Made by a program: the position numbers and the translations under genes. This document shows positions 22,030-31,907 of a stretch of DNA of 40,781 nt, one piece after another; the stretch's first letter is position 1, and the number at the start of each line of letters is the position of its first letter. This DNA comes from Nemertoderma westbladi (taxonomy: Eukaryota > Xenacoelomorpha > Nemertodermatida > Nemertodermatidae): contig JAUCBJ010005822.1 in assembly GCA_032718475.1 (NCBI GenBank), positions 1-40,781 of the forward strand. The letters are read 5' to 3'. The notes below the pieces were generated by a model, which was not told where the DNA came from, did not search any database, and saw only the letters and a list, made by a program, of their open reading frames with translations.

Positions 22030-23265
22030 AGAATACAATTTTATACCATCTGTCTGTATACAGTCCCTATCTCATTCTGAATATTATTTCTCAAACTGGG
22101 TATCATTTCTCAAACCTTTTACTAATGATAGTCAACGGAGAATTTCAGTAGGTAAGACTGGGGTAAGAGTTGAGAAATCAGAAAGATGCAGCCAGCTCAA
22201 TCTAACTCAAACTAGAGTCTGGCGCCATGGTTTGAGTTAGGTTGACTTCCAACTGTGCCATACTCAGCATTACTCTTCCTGTACGGGATGGATAATTACT
22301 CTGGTTGAGTGAGGCACCACATGGGGAAGGGGCCTCTGTCTGCTGCTTGGCCGACCGGTAAGCTGGGCAGGCCGGCTTGCGTGTGTCTCATAAAAGACAT
22401 GTCAATCACGCAGTTCCTTTGTGGGCTTTACTAAATGTATGTTGTTAACTAAACCACACTGGCTCGGTCTGTTTGTAGAGAAAGTTTTAATTCTGGGAAT
22501 ATTGTTGGGGGAAATTGGTGCTCTGTTGTCTGTCTGTTTGATGTCAATTGGTGCCTTACAAGACATATCAGTTTAAAAATATAATGGTTAATTAAGAATT
22601 ATTAGTACATAGGGGACCTCGCACCAACCCACTACCCCCCCCCCCCCCCCCCCCCCCCCTCTCATAAATATGGCCCTGTCTATAATTACAGAGGTTTCCT
22701 TTGACCCCTTTGCCCGGGATACCCACACCCGGATGTATTGCGAATAATTGTGTTGACGATGTAATAGATAATTAAACATTAGTAAATCATTAGTAAAACA
22801 TTAAAGTTAAACATTAGAAACATTCAACAACATTGACGATGTAATACTAACAGAAAATGTAATAAAAAATTAATAAATCTTCAGTTTAATAATTTAGCAT
22901 ATAATTTTTTTTATTCTGAAATTTAAAAATAAATTGAGTCACTGAGTCTGCAAGTTAATTCTCGCTGTCTACCGGAGTTAATTACACACAAACAAATCAA
23001 GTTTAGGGAATGTTATAACAGCAGGAGACCATCAATTACCCGTAGGCAGAGTATAACAGAAGCGAGTGGACCATTAAACACAGACAGCTTGTTGTATGAA
23101 TGCTACGCAGTGCACAATGGGGGGTTACGCGAGTTTGAGTTGGGTTTGAGTAAACCAGACAGGTTTGAGTTAGTAAGAGTGAGGTAAGAGAAAAGGTACC
23201 CAGTTTGAGAAACAGTATCTAGAATGAGATACGGACTGTATATAGAAGAACATTCTAGAATTCTG
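22030..23265. repeat. Old inverted repeat pair (22030-22118 and 23180-23265)
   Basis: ATACAGTCCCTATCTCATTC and TTTCTCAAACTGGGTA on the left match the reverse complement of the right block (CCCAGTTTGAGAAACAGTAT, GAATGAGATACGGACTGTAT), with mismatches and small indels. The interior holds a C25 tract at 22635-22659 and no recognisable gene. Probably the decayed ends of a TIR or foldback element. Confidence 0.6.
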
Positions 23266-24128
23266 TGAACAATACTAATACTAATAGTGTCATATATATA
23301 CACCATAACCCTTAATACAACAACCATTTTTAGGGGGTCGGAGCCCCCCCCCCCCCCCCTAATTTTTTTCAAATTTCAATAAAATGCTACAAAATTTGGT
23401 GTGATGATAGATCGACACATTTTCTCACTGGTGGCCTGGCCGGATTTTTCAATTTCTCAGTTATTTCCATACAAGCCCTTAAAAAATGTCTATTTAGCAA
23501 TGTTTAACCACCTCCGTAGACTTTATTTTTCGTCTTTGTAATGTAATCTAGATATTTTTTTTTATTTTATTTTTTTTTTATTTATTTACAACAATTTACT
23601 ACAATACTACACAATACAAGATATTAATGTGCATGCAAGTTCAATTCGAATTTAATATAATATAATATGCGCCAAATTAAGTTGGGTTGAGTTGCATGCA
23701 TATGTGTACTGATTGTGTAGAATGTAGATGGTAATTGGCCGGGCAGACCCATTACGCCAATCACCACGTACATTCAGGCAAACAGTTGATAGATACATAG
23801 TTCACATTAATTTCACATGCTAAATAAGAACATAATATCGGTACTTACAGGATTAGATCGCATGCAATCGTGCTACTTACAGTTTATCGTTGACAGGGGT
23901 AAATTATAAACATGAAAGAATGTACAGTACGTAGATATTATAGTACACAGTACAGCAGTACAAAAGGACAAGAACAATACAACAAGTACGTAATATACGG
24001 TAGATACGAGGACAGTACGTAATGTAATAATAAATTGCAGCTATATAATTAATTTGTACTATAGTTATTACGGATGCAATAGGAATTTATCATAATATAT
24101 TAATACTATATGGTATTCCAAATTCACG

Positions 24129-24729
24129 TTATAGATTATGGATAGATAGTTTTATAGCTTTCTTAAATATATACAGATTTATTGATTGTCGAACAGCGGT
24201 TGGTAGAGCATTCCAGACCTCTGGTTCCATCACTCGTATAGATTGTTTAGCTACCAGTAATCGTGTTCGGGGTACTGTGCAGTCATTGTTGGTGGCGGTG
24301 CGCGTTCGGTGTTTGTGGATTGTAGATGTGAATGTAAGAAGTGATGTGAACATGTCTAGTGGTAGAATCCTTTTTATGTGAGTGTAGCAAAGTGTTGCTA
24401 CCTGTTTGATGTATATGGACCGTATAGTTAGTGGGTGGAAATGAGGGTTTCCCCTACTGATTGCAATACATTCTGCTTTCTGTTGTAATTTATGTAATGT
24501 TTTCAATGTTGTATCGGGTGAGTTAGTAGGTGACCGAGGTTTTCGTCGGCGTCTTGGGTGTGAGTGTCCGCGTCTGTGGTGTGAGTGTCCGGGGTGTGAA
24601 TGTTCGGGTTGTGAGTGTCCGTGCTGTGAGTGTCCGGTATTGGGTTTGGAGGAGACTGGGGGCATTGTACTGAATGATTTGGCTGCCCATACGGCATTAC
24701 AATACAGTAAGTAAGGGTCAACTAGTGTA
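24129..24729 (-). pseudogene. LINE ORF2 C-terminal region with His-rich insert
   Basis: After the frameshift the frame reads LYNTLVDPYLLYCNAVW, the usual segment behind the RT thumb, and ends with VWNALPTAVRQS and FKKAIKLSIHNL, the typical CR1/L2 C-terminus. Between them is a 15-bp in-frame minisatellite (about 24548-24640) encoding HSQHG, HSQPE, HSHPG and similar five-residue units, absent from ordinary relatives. Confidence 0.75.
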
Positions 24730-25850
24730 TTATATAGTATAATTAGTATTTGGGGCTTTACAAAGTTTTATTTTGTTGATTATACCGATGTTGCGGCTGA
24801 GTTTATTACGAATGTGATCAATATGGTATTTCCATGTCAAGTGTTCATCTATTAGAATGCCAAGGAATTTAATCACTTTACATCGGTTAATAATAGAATT
24901 ATCGATTTTGATTGCGGTTTCAGGGTGGAGCCTTATTTGTTTATTATGTGTATGGAATATTATGTAATTTGTTTTTTTTTTTCTATTTAGGGACAATCTA
25001 TTAAGACAGAACCACTCAGTGAGTTTGCAAAGTTCTTCGTTTATGTCAGCAATTAGTCGGTTTAAGTCCGTATCTGATTTGAATAAGTTAGTGTCATCAG
25101 CGAATAGTATAAACTTTACATGGTTTGATATGTTGGTGACGTCATTCGTGTATATAATGAAAAGTAGAGGGCTAAGTAGACTGCCCTGGGGCAGACCTAT
25201 TACAATTGTTAATCGAGCCGACTTTCCTGTTCTTATGGTAACAAACTGAACACGATCAGTGAGGTAGTTTGTTATCCAAGCTAGAACTATATTCCGTATC
25301 GTTGTAGTTTTTTAATCAGTATCTGGTGGTTCACTGTATCGAAGGCTTTGGACAGATCCAATGACACTCCTACAGTGAACTCACCCTTGTCGAGAGACCC
25401 TGTAACGTGCTCCAGTAGTGTTAGTAGTGCATGTTGGGTTGATCGATTACGTCTGAAGCCAAATTGCGATGGTGACAGAATGGCGAGTTTAGTTAAATAG
25501 TCAGTAAGTTCTGTATGTACGATTTTTTCCTAGAATTTTCGAGAAATAACAGAGAACAGATATTGGCCTGTAATTTTCTACAAAGGTAGGATTTTCAGCC
25601 TTGTATACAGGTGTAACGCAAGCAATTTTCATTTGTTTTGGCACAGTTCCACTGCAAAGGGAAAGGTTCATAATCTAAGCAAGTGGTTCTGCAATTAATG
25701 AAATTGTTGGGTGTACACTTGATGCAGCTAATTTATCATACCCTGGACTGGTGCGATTGTTCAGGTCGTTGGCAGTGAGTACTATGCTAGTTGCGGTTAT
25801 GTGATTAAATGTTTTCAGTTTTTCTGTCAGCTTTGTCTGTGGTAGGTAGT
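24730..25850 (-). pseudogene. LINE ORF2 reverse transcriptase
   Basis: In the minus strand, GLPQGSLLSPLLF and the active site FADD (25104-25093, within HVKFILFADDTNLF) are readable in one frame that continues to LTEWFCLNRLSLNRKKK and FLGILIDEHLTWKYHIDHIR. These are RT motifs 4-7 of non-LTR elements. Upstream motifs (25260-25850) are scattered over frames. A frameshift near 24735 separates this part from the C-terminus. Confidence 0.78.
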
Positions 25851-26472
25851 CTAATGGGGAACCGTCAGGTTTGGTATCTTTTTGTCTAATTGTGAGCCTA
25901 TGTTTTGGTAGTGAGTATTAAAGCAAGTAGCTATTTCATCAGGGTCTGTTATTGTTCGATTGTTATTAGTGATCAGTGAAGGTGTTGAGGTTTTCTGTTT
26001 CTTGTGTAGAAGGCCAGATATATGTTTCCACACTGATCTTGTGGATTGTGTTCTGTAGTCTAGTATTTTACTGTAGTACTGTAGTTCTTCTTCGCCGAAC
26101 GCAATAAGGCATCTAGGATATTCCTGTAGGTTTTAAATGCCGTGATGCCGGGTGGCTTGGGTTTCTAAGTGGTTATAATATCTGTCAGTAGAAATACTGG
26201 GAGATGGTCCGATATTGGTGATTTTAGTATGCCGGTTTTCAAGTTCGAGTCAATGTTAGTGAATTATCAATTAAAGTAGCAGAATGGTCAGTGATACGTG
26301 TTGGTGTAGAGATTGTGTGAGTGTAGTTGTGTGATGTCATTAAATTAAAGAAATCACGGCTGGATGGACACGTATTGGTCTTCAGTAAGTCTATGTTATA
26401 GTCACCCAGGAGGAAGCAAGGTTTGTTATTATCATTATCAATTTTATTCAGTATGAGGTTTAGTGAACTCAT
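25851..26472 (-). pseudogene. LINE ORF2 endonuclease C-terminal part and linker
   Basis: The segment 26472-26239 has CFLLGDYNIDLLK and STPTRITDHSATLIDN, the late motifs of AP-type endonucleases (GD.N and SD.-like region). The segment 26033-25851 (MWKHISGLLHKKQ, CFNTHYQNIGSQL) is the linker before the reverse transcriptase. Frames change between them, so the gene is broken. Confidence 0.7.
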
Positions 26473-26680
26473 ACACTCTACTACATTTGTACCCGGGGGG
26501 CGATAAATTGTCCCTATAATAATGTTTTTTGTCTTTGTTTGAGTTATCCCTACAAAGATTGATTCAAGGGTGGAGTTAGAGTTGAAGCGTAAGTCCTTCC
26601 TTTCTGTAGCCGATAAATCAGAGTGAATATATAGGGCAACACCCCCTCCATATTTACCATTTCTTGCATTAGAGAAAAGG

Positions 26681-27413
26681 TTAGTTTGGTAGTGGGAATT
26701 GAGAGTTTTTGTTACTATCTAGCCAGGTTTCCGATATGCCAACGACTGAGAATGGAGTTTTAAGGCTGTGCAAGAGTGTTTCAATTTTTTCAAAATTAGC
26801 TGACAGGCTACGTGCATTAAAGTGTATCAGTGGCAATTTAGGTGTGATAGTTTCCGAGTAGGTGTTGTAGTCGTCAGGGAAGTGGTAGTTGTAATTCCTT
26901 AGGTGTGGTGTGGCACTTGGTATATGTACGTCAGGGTTGAAATCACAGTCAAAGTTTACTAGATGTAGGATTAGAAATGTCGTATCTTTCAAAATACAGA
27001 GAGTCTAAGTAAGATATATCTATTTGGCTGGGGATACGGTAGTCCAGAGCAGTAAGTATAAATTCATTATCGTCAAGTATGTGCATGAATGGTAATGTGT
27101 CAGCAAGACAGGGATGACAGAACCATTTTGTATCTGACTTATCAAATTGTTTTAAATCTTTTCTAGTAAGTGTTGGTGCAACACATTTTAAGTGTAGCCA
27201 CTGGTCGCAGTGATCGCAGCAGAGGGCCCGGTGTGTCTCCCGTACCTCCAGAGGGCCTGGTGTGTCTCCCGTACCTCCAGAGGGCCTGGTGTGTCTCCCG
27301 TACCTCCAGAGGGCCTGGTGTGTCTCCCGTACCTCTGAACAACAATGTTTGCATGGGAATCGCGTTGCTTTAGGAGCCATTGAAAATTGAAAAATTTTGT
27401 AAAGATTATCCAA
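26681..27413 (-). pseudogene. LINE ORF2 N-terminus: PHD finger and start of endonuclease
   Basis: Two overlapping frames (27413-26949 and 26992-26681) joined by a frameshift. The first has a PHD-type zinc finger: a CKHC pair, then CCDHCDQWLHLKC and a WFCHPC end. PHD domains are known in CR1-like LINEs. The second carries the AP-endonuclease start LIHFNARSLSANFEKIETLL and the catalytic-glutamate motif VVGISETWLD. The PHD is interrupted by a 29-bp tandem repeat (27221-27337). A more likely initiator than Met 27413 is the Met before APKATRFPCKHCC. Confidence 0.75.
27221..27337. repeat. 29-bp minisatellite inside the LINE PHD finger
   Basis: Four units of GAGGGCCTGGTGTGTCTCCC plus GTACCTCCA, nearly identical. 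The unit is not a multiple of three, but three extra copies add 87 bases (29 codons) and keep the frame. Each unit is read in a different frame (VRETHQAL, YGRHTRPS, GDTPGP) before returning to VRETHRAL. Confidence 0.92.
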
Positions 27414-27449
27414 ATAAAAATAAATGTATAAATCATATAAACGTTATGA

Positions 27450-28274
27450 TTATACAATACAGACAAGGTCTGCTTTAAGTGCTACACGTATAATTGGAGA
27501 TGTGTCTGTCTTCCGGAGGAATGTAACTCCATGGTGGGTCCATATGTGTTTGTAATTCTTTTCCTGTCGGAGTTTCATTGCATCCTCAAATAAACAACGG
27601 TAATGGGTTGATAAGTGTTCGTTTATGTAGATTCGACCAGTGTAGGTATTATTCTTTAATATTTCGGATGTTATTATTTTCTTTTTGCGTTTTAAGATCA
27701 TGGCATCTCGAATGCCACAATTGCGGAACTGAATAACGACAGGTTTATTCGATGACTTTCTTTGGGTTGACTCAATGTCATCACTTTCAACCTCTACACC
27801 AATAGAAGCAGCGATATCAGTTATCATTGACACCAGTTCAGGTTCTGAAATGGTGTCTGGTATACCAATAATCTCGATGTTATTACGCCGTGTGTCTTGT
27901 TGCATCCTCGTTAGATCGGAGGCGATTTGTGAATTTAAATTTTCTAAGTTTCGTTTTTTTTCAGTATGTTGTTTGTTTTCCGATTCTAGATAGGAAAGGC
28001 TAGATTTCATTGATTCGTGGTCGGTATTAATAAACTCCAGGCCGCGTTTCATATCTGCAACTTCCTTGCGTATGATACCTAATTCCGAGTTTAACTTTCT
28101 CTTAATCTCGTCCAGTTTGGTGTCTATTAAGCGAGCCATATCATTCTTCAATGTACCGAGTTTATTGTCGATCAACTGACCGATGTTTTCCGATAGGTCG
28201 TCGAAACTAAATTGAACCTCAGCTCCAAAGGCCGCTATCGAATCATGTTGTTTGTCCAGATTTTTTTCCATCAT
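27450..28274 (-). CDS. LINE ORF1 protein: coiled coil plus RRM-like core
   Basis: 274 codons, uninterrupted. Roughly residues 20-120 are a charged heptad-type coiled coil (IDNKLGTLKNDMARLIDTKL and onward). From about 130 comes an RRM-like core, RRNNIEIIGIPDTISEPELV, and then a basic C-terminal part with KRKKKIITSEILKNN. This layout (coiled coil, RRM, C-terminal domain) is that of L1-type ORF1 proteins, which trimerise and bind the element RNA. ORF2 begins 37 bases downstream in the element. It is the best preserved part of this LINE. Confidence 0.75.
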   Translation of the reverse strand: MMEKNLDKQHDSIAAFGAEVQFSFDDLSENIGQLIDNKLGTLKNDMARLIDTKLDEIKRKLNSELGIIRKEVADMKRGLEFINTDHESMKSSLSYLESENKQHTEKKRNLENLNSQIASDLTRMQQDTRRNNIEIIGIPDTISEPELVSMITDIAASIGVEVESDDIESTQRKSSNKPVVIQFRNCGIRDAMILKRKKKIITSEILKNNTYTGRIYINEHLSTHYRCLFEDAMKLRQEKNYKHIWTHHGVTFLRKTDTSPIIRVALKADLVCIV

Positions 28275-28621
28275 ATCTCTATCGAGTTGTTTTTTCCTGT
28301 AATTTTGGTAGTCGGTTTGGTACCAGTAGGTGTATCAGTACGGGTATTGTCCATCCTGTCAGATACTTCATATTGTGTTGGGATATTGAGGGTCATTGAT
28401 ATTTCGTCATCTGTATCGGCATACCGGTAGGATTGTACCGTGTTCTTCTCCTTCGGTTTGGTTTCGCTGATTCTGGAGCCAGTTTTTCGGTTTACCTTTC
28501 CAGGAAGTGAGTGATGGTTAGGTGCAGGTTTGATGAATTTATTTTTGTGATGCGGTGGCGCAGTTGGTGATAGAATCTGGAATCTGTTTGTCAGCAACCC
28601 ATTAGAGGACTTTGAAACCAT
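28271..28621 (-). pseudogene. LINE ORF1, N-terminal segment
   Basis: 116 codons, basic and rich in Pro/Thr/Lys, with no recognised domain. It ends in TGA overlapping the ATG of the next segment (ATGA, 28274-28271). Either ORF1 is naturally two overlapping frames or a one-base change split it; the second is plausible because the downstream part looks like the continuation. Confidence 0.6.
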
Positions 28622-29318
28622 CAGGCAGTCAGGTTTACCGGTAACATTAAAACAAATTTATAATAAATAATAATTTATTATATAAAATATCATTAGAACC
28701 GCCTTCGTCTGTAGATTCCGAATCTGAAAACCGTTTTAAATTTAACCCAAAATTGATAAAGATATTATCAAAATACTAATGTGTAAATTTAGAGACATAA
28801 GTCGCTATAATTCTGATGTTTTGTTGTCTTTATTCTAGAATATTAATTATTATTTAGCTGAGCGCTTAAAACTCTCCATCTTGTTTTTTCATTACCCATA
28901 ATTATAATATTCTAGAATTGAGTAAAAAAACATTAGAATTATAGCGATTTACATCACAAAATTTACACCTTAGTATTTTGATAATAACTCCGGAAGTTCT
29001 TGGTGAAATTTACAACGGGTTTAAGATTCGGAATCTGCAGATGAAGGCGGATCTAATGAAATCTAGATTTCATTACAAAGACGTAAAATAAAGTCTACGG
29101 AGATAGTTAAACATTACTAAATAGACATTTTTTAAGGGCTTGATGTATGGAAATAACTGAAAAATTGAAAAATCCGACCAGGCCACCAGTAAGAAAAGGT
29201 GTCGATCCATCATCATTCCAAATTTCACAGCATTTTATTGAAATTTGAAAAAATTAGGGGGGGGGGGGGCTCCAACCCCCTAAAAATGGTTGTTGTATTA
29301 AGGGTTATGGTGTATATA

Positions 29319-29700
29319 CTATAAAACATGTTAGCTATTTTATTTAAAAATATTTGTTTTTCTCTAGAACTAATAATATATTTTATTCTTGAAAAATTTT
29401 AAAAAATATATTTTTCGTTATAGATTTTCTTACTTTTTAAAAAATGTTCTAGAACATTCTCGAAGATCGCGACGTTTGCGAAGCTCCACCTATAGTATAT
29501 TCTACAACATATTGGCGATTTATTTAAAAATACCTTTTTCTCTAGAACTAATATATTTTGTTCTAGAACATAAATATTTTAATATAAAACTATAATATTT
29601 GTTATTAATCGGTTTTCTTTCATAAAAAAAATATTCTAGAACATTCGCAAAGATCAGGACGTTTGCGAAGCTCCACCTATAGTATTGTTAAACACAAAAT
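29319..29700. repeat. Degenerate tandem duplication, ~175-190-bp units
   Basis: Two diverged copies (about 29319-29498 and 29505-29700) share TTTATTTAAAAATA, TTTTTCTCTAGAACTAAT, TTCTAGAACATTC and the end GACGTTTGCGAAGCTCCACC-TATAGTAT. The last phrase occurs inverted at 21900. It may be a MITE that inserted twice or duplicated in place. Confidence 0.75.
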
Positions 29701-29815
29701 ATCGCGAAGATCGCGACGTTTGCAAAATTTCGCGATTTTCGCAATCTTCGTAAAAATTGCGACATTTGCGAAGATCGCGAAAATCGCGAAGAATTGTTCA
29801 AAATCGTTGCCCTAA
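29701..29815. repeat. GCGA-rich palindromic cluster
   Basis: Repeated and inverted words GCGAAGATCGCGAC, TTCGCGATTTTCGC and GCGAAAATCGCGAAG fill about 110 bases and can fold on themselves. CpG-rich in an AT-rich neighbourhood. Confidence 0.7.
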
Positions 29816-29836
29816 TGCTCCCATATCGTGGTTGGG

Positions 29837-30189
29837 TTATGGTAGTGGGCCATAGGGGGTGGTAAGGGCTGGTTGAGGGGTGGCTGTAAATAGTCCCTTG
29901 AACGTCCATCCAGACCGGCTACGGCCAGCAAATGCAGAGAAGATCCGAAATGGTACCGCAGTTATATTTGCCCCAGAATTGGGGAGAAACTGGAGCTCCT
30001 TCACGCCGTAGTTGCAGTTCTTGGAAACTTGGAAGCCCTGGGTTACAGTTTCCAGTGGCTCCAGTTCCTCCATAGAGGAGACCACGGGGCAGTCGTCCAG
30101 TTCGGGACTGGAGAGGATTGACCAGACTTGGGCATTGTATGTGGAGTTGTGGTTGGAGTCTGGAATACCGTGTTCCTTGGGGCCGTTGG
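29837..30189 (-). pseudogene. Retrotransposon aspartic protease fragment
   Basis: The frame 30085-29837 contains FLPNSGANITAVP. The usual catalytic Asp-Thr/Ser-Gly is replaced by Asn-Ser-Gly, so the active aspartate is lost. It follows gag directly and stops before any reverse transcriptase. Confidence 0.6.
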
Positions 30190-30600
30190 TCAGTTGGTGG
30201 CGTGGGCCTTGGATGCGCTATGTCGCTGTTTATTGCGGCACATTCGGTCGTAATGTCCGAGTTTATTGCAGTGCCTGCAACGTGCATTAGTTCCAGGGCA
30301 GGTTTCCCCAGAAGCGTGGACCAGGTATCCGCACTGGGGGCACATAGTCATCTTGGGTGTGGGGGGGGCGCTGGTTGTTAGGGCGACAGGTTGGGCGTGG
30401 TGGATGCCCGTGCGGATGTGGGCATCACCGGATATGCTGCTGGGTTCAATGAGATGGAGGCGGTGTTTTTTCTGGCCGTCCATCCATACTGCCTGCGCCA
30501 AAGTAAGGGCGTCGTTTAGGGAGCTGTTTGAGGGCAGGCGGAGGATGTGTTCCATTACCTCCTTATCAGTAAACCCGGTGATGAATTGGTTGAGGAGTCG
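30190..30600 (-). pseudogene. Gypsy-type gag C-terminus with two zinc knuckles
   Basis: Continues gag in a different frame: TDKEVMEHILRLPS, then a linker, then the nucleocapsid. The first knuckle is Cys-x2-Cys-x4-His-x5-Cys (CPQCGYLVHASGETC) and the second Cys-x2-Cys-x4-His-x4-Cys (CRHCNKLGHYDRMC), followed by a basic tail. Zinc knuckles bind the element RNA during packaging. Confidence 0.82.
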
Positions 30601-30601
30601 A

Positions 30602-31141
30602 TCAGTTAGATGCGCATTGGCTGTCAGGACTCGGGAGTGCCCCGAAGGAGCACTTCATGGCGATATTGCGCAAATTAACGAGAGAAGTCTCGGGAGTTTC
30701 CTCTGGAAGGTGAGAACAGCGGGTGAGTTCTTGTCGGTCAACGCATTTATTCGTTCCCTCATCGATATGTATGCTGAGTTTATGTATAACGACATTCGTG
30801 TCGGCGTTCTCGGCAGAGGAGAGAGCGAGTCCTTTGACTACGGCATTGGTTGCCCGGGAGAATGCGGTTGTTAGGGCAGCGTGTATCTGCTGGTTTGTAA
30901 GACGGAGGAATGTCTCGGATAGATCCGGATCTGGTGGGTTGGCGGAATCTGCCAAATGTAGATTGTCCAGTCCGGATGTTATTAGGAAAGCCTCCCATTC
31001 GTCCTTCCAGCGTTCCCAGGTAGAACGTTCGGTATCGAGGTCGAATGGAGGTGGGTTGCTGCGGAGCACAAACGTGCGTGGATCGCGACCATCGTTGTGA
31101 GCGCTGGTAGACATTACAGAACGCCTGCGTGAAGCATGCAT
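30602..31141 (-). pseudogene. Gypsy-type gag, N-terminal and central part
   Basis: 179 codons, or about 170 from the Met beginning MSTSAHNDGR. It has the capsid-like signature STWERWKDEWEAFLITSGL (the W..W...W.. pattern of Gypsy gag) and later LVNLRNIAMKCSFG. The frame is lost near 30625, where the next gag segment continues in another frame, so this is a frameshifted pseudogene. Confidence 0.75.
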
Positions 31142-31907
31142 GAGTTGGGTTAACCAATCATAAGTAGGTAAACCATAAACTGCGCCATGACTGATAATGA
31201 ATGTTTGTGTGGTGATATAATCCGGCAGTCACGACATACTGGTAAAGTATAATCTGAACTGGAGGGTCAGACTCTACTGCAGATAATTAAACTGTAGGCC
31301 TTAACTATGGAAGAACCAAACTGAAAGTAATTAGAGAGTCAGTGTGTATACTACACACAGTATATACAGTAATTGTTGCAAATGCGAATGTGCTTCAGTG
31401 GTTTGATGTCTTCTTTACAAAAAAGTTGTTAATTAGACCTCCATACATAATTGTCTCGGGATAAAATATTAATAATAACTCAATAATAATTATATAATTA
31501 GGTCAATTATCAATATACACTATATACTGGCCACAGGCTACGTCATACAATCCTCGAATGAACAGTTTAGTAATGTTAATAGGATAATAAATACACCAGT
31601 ATTAGTATTTTCTTATAGTAGACCTACATACATACAGTACACTGTAGTTAATAGGTAGCAAGAAAATAATGTATACTGTACTGTAATTATGTAAGACAAT
31701 ATTTATGGTATATTTATTTAAATAAATGGCTTTTCTCATCTGTGTCTCTTACATGATAAGGCAATTCAACTTTTTTTGATATTTAGCCACCGGCTAGTCA
31801 TTTACAATAAATGCGTTTACTGTTTATCAGAAATCTAAATAGATCTTAAATAATTGTTCAAAATAACACGATTGTAAGTCATTTACATCCTCCTATTCCA
31901 ATCTGAC
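31142..31907. other. AT-rich stretch downstream of the receptor gene
   Basis: Should contain the receptor 3' UTR; otherwise nothing recognised. A minus-strand AATAAA lies at 31718-31713, about 190 bases after the stop codon, and is the nearest good candidate poly(A) signal. Confidence 0.45.

Larger units (their letters stand above)
23556..28686 (-). mobile_element. CR1-like non-LTR retrotransposon (LINE), decayed
   Basis: Minus-strand element of about 5.1 kb with ORF1 (28621-27450), ORF2 (27413-24129, several frameshifts), a ~570-base 3' UTR and an A/T-rich tail at 23556-23600. A four-base ATAT at both ends (23552-23555, 28687-28690) may be the target duplication. A PHD finger, an AP-type endonuclease, a reverse transcriptase and the closing WNALPTAVRQS...FKKAIK tail fit the CR1/L2 group of LINEs; the precise clade was not determined. 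At least three frame changes in ORF2 make it inactive in its present form. Confidence 0.88.
23295..29318. mobile_element. Foldback/TIR element split by a LINE
   Basis: Outer arms 23295-23555 and about 29055-29318 are inverted copies running from TATATACACCATAACCCTTA, through the C or G tract, to GTAATGTAATCTAGAT. The inner arms 28691-28830 and 28925-29060 continue the same hairpin (CCGCCTTCGTCTGTAGATTC against its mirrored copy). Taking out 23556-28686 restores one continuous left arm that matches the intact right arm across the junction, so the LINE landed inside a pre-existing element of about 0.9 kb. Confidence 0.85.
29837..31141 (-). mobile_element. Gypsy-type LTR retrotransposon fragment (gag to protease), decayed
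   Basis: Minus-strand remnant that is clearly more GC-rich than its flanks. In order it has gag, a nucleocapsid with two zinc knuckles, and the start of an aspartic protease. Reverse transcriptase, integrase and LTRs are absent, and no primer binding site was recognised upstream. Frameshifts separate the parts. Probably a truncated, dead copy. Confidence 0.78.

Noticed and set aside
27170-27373. Plus-strand 67-codon frame with repeated GVSPVPPEG
   Set aside because: It is the antisense reading of the 29-bp repeat in the LINE PHD finger.
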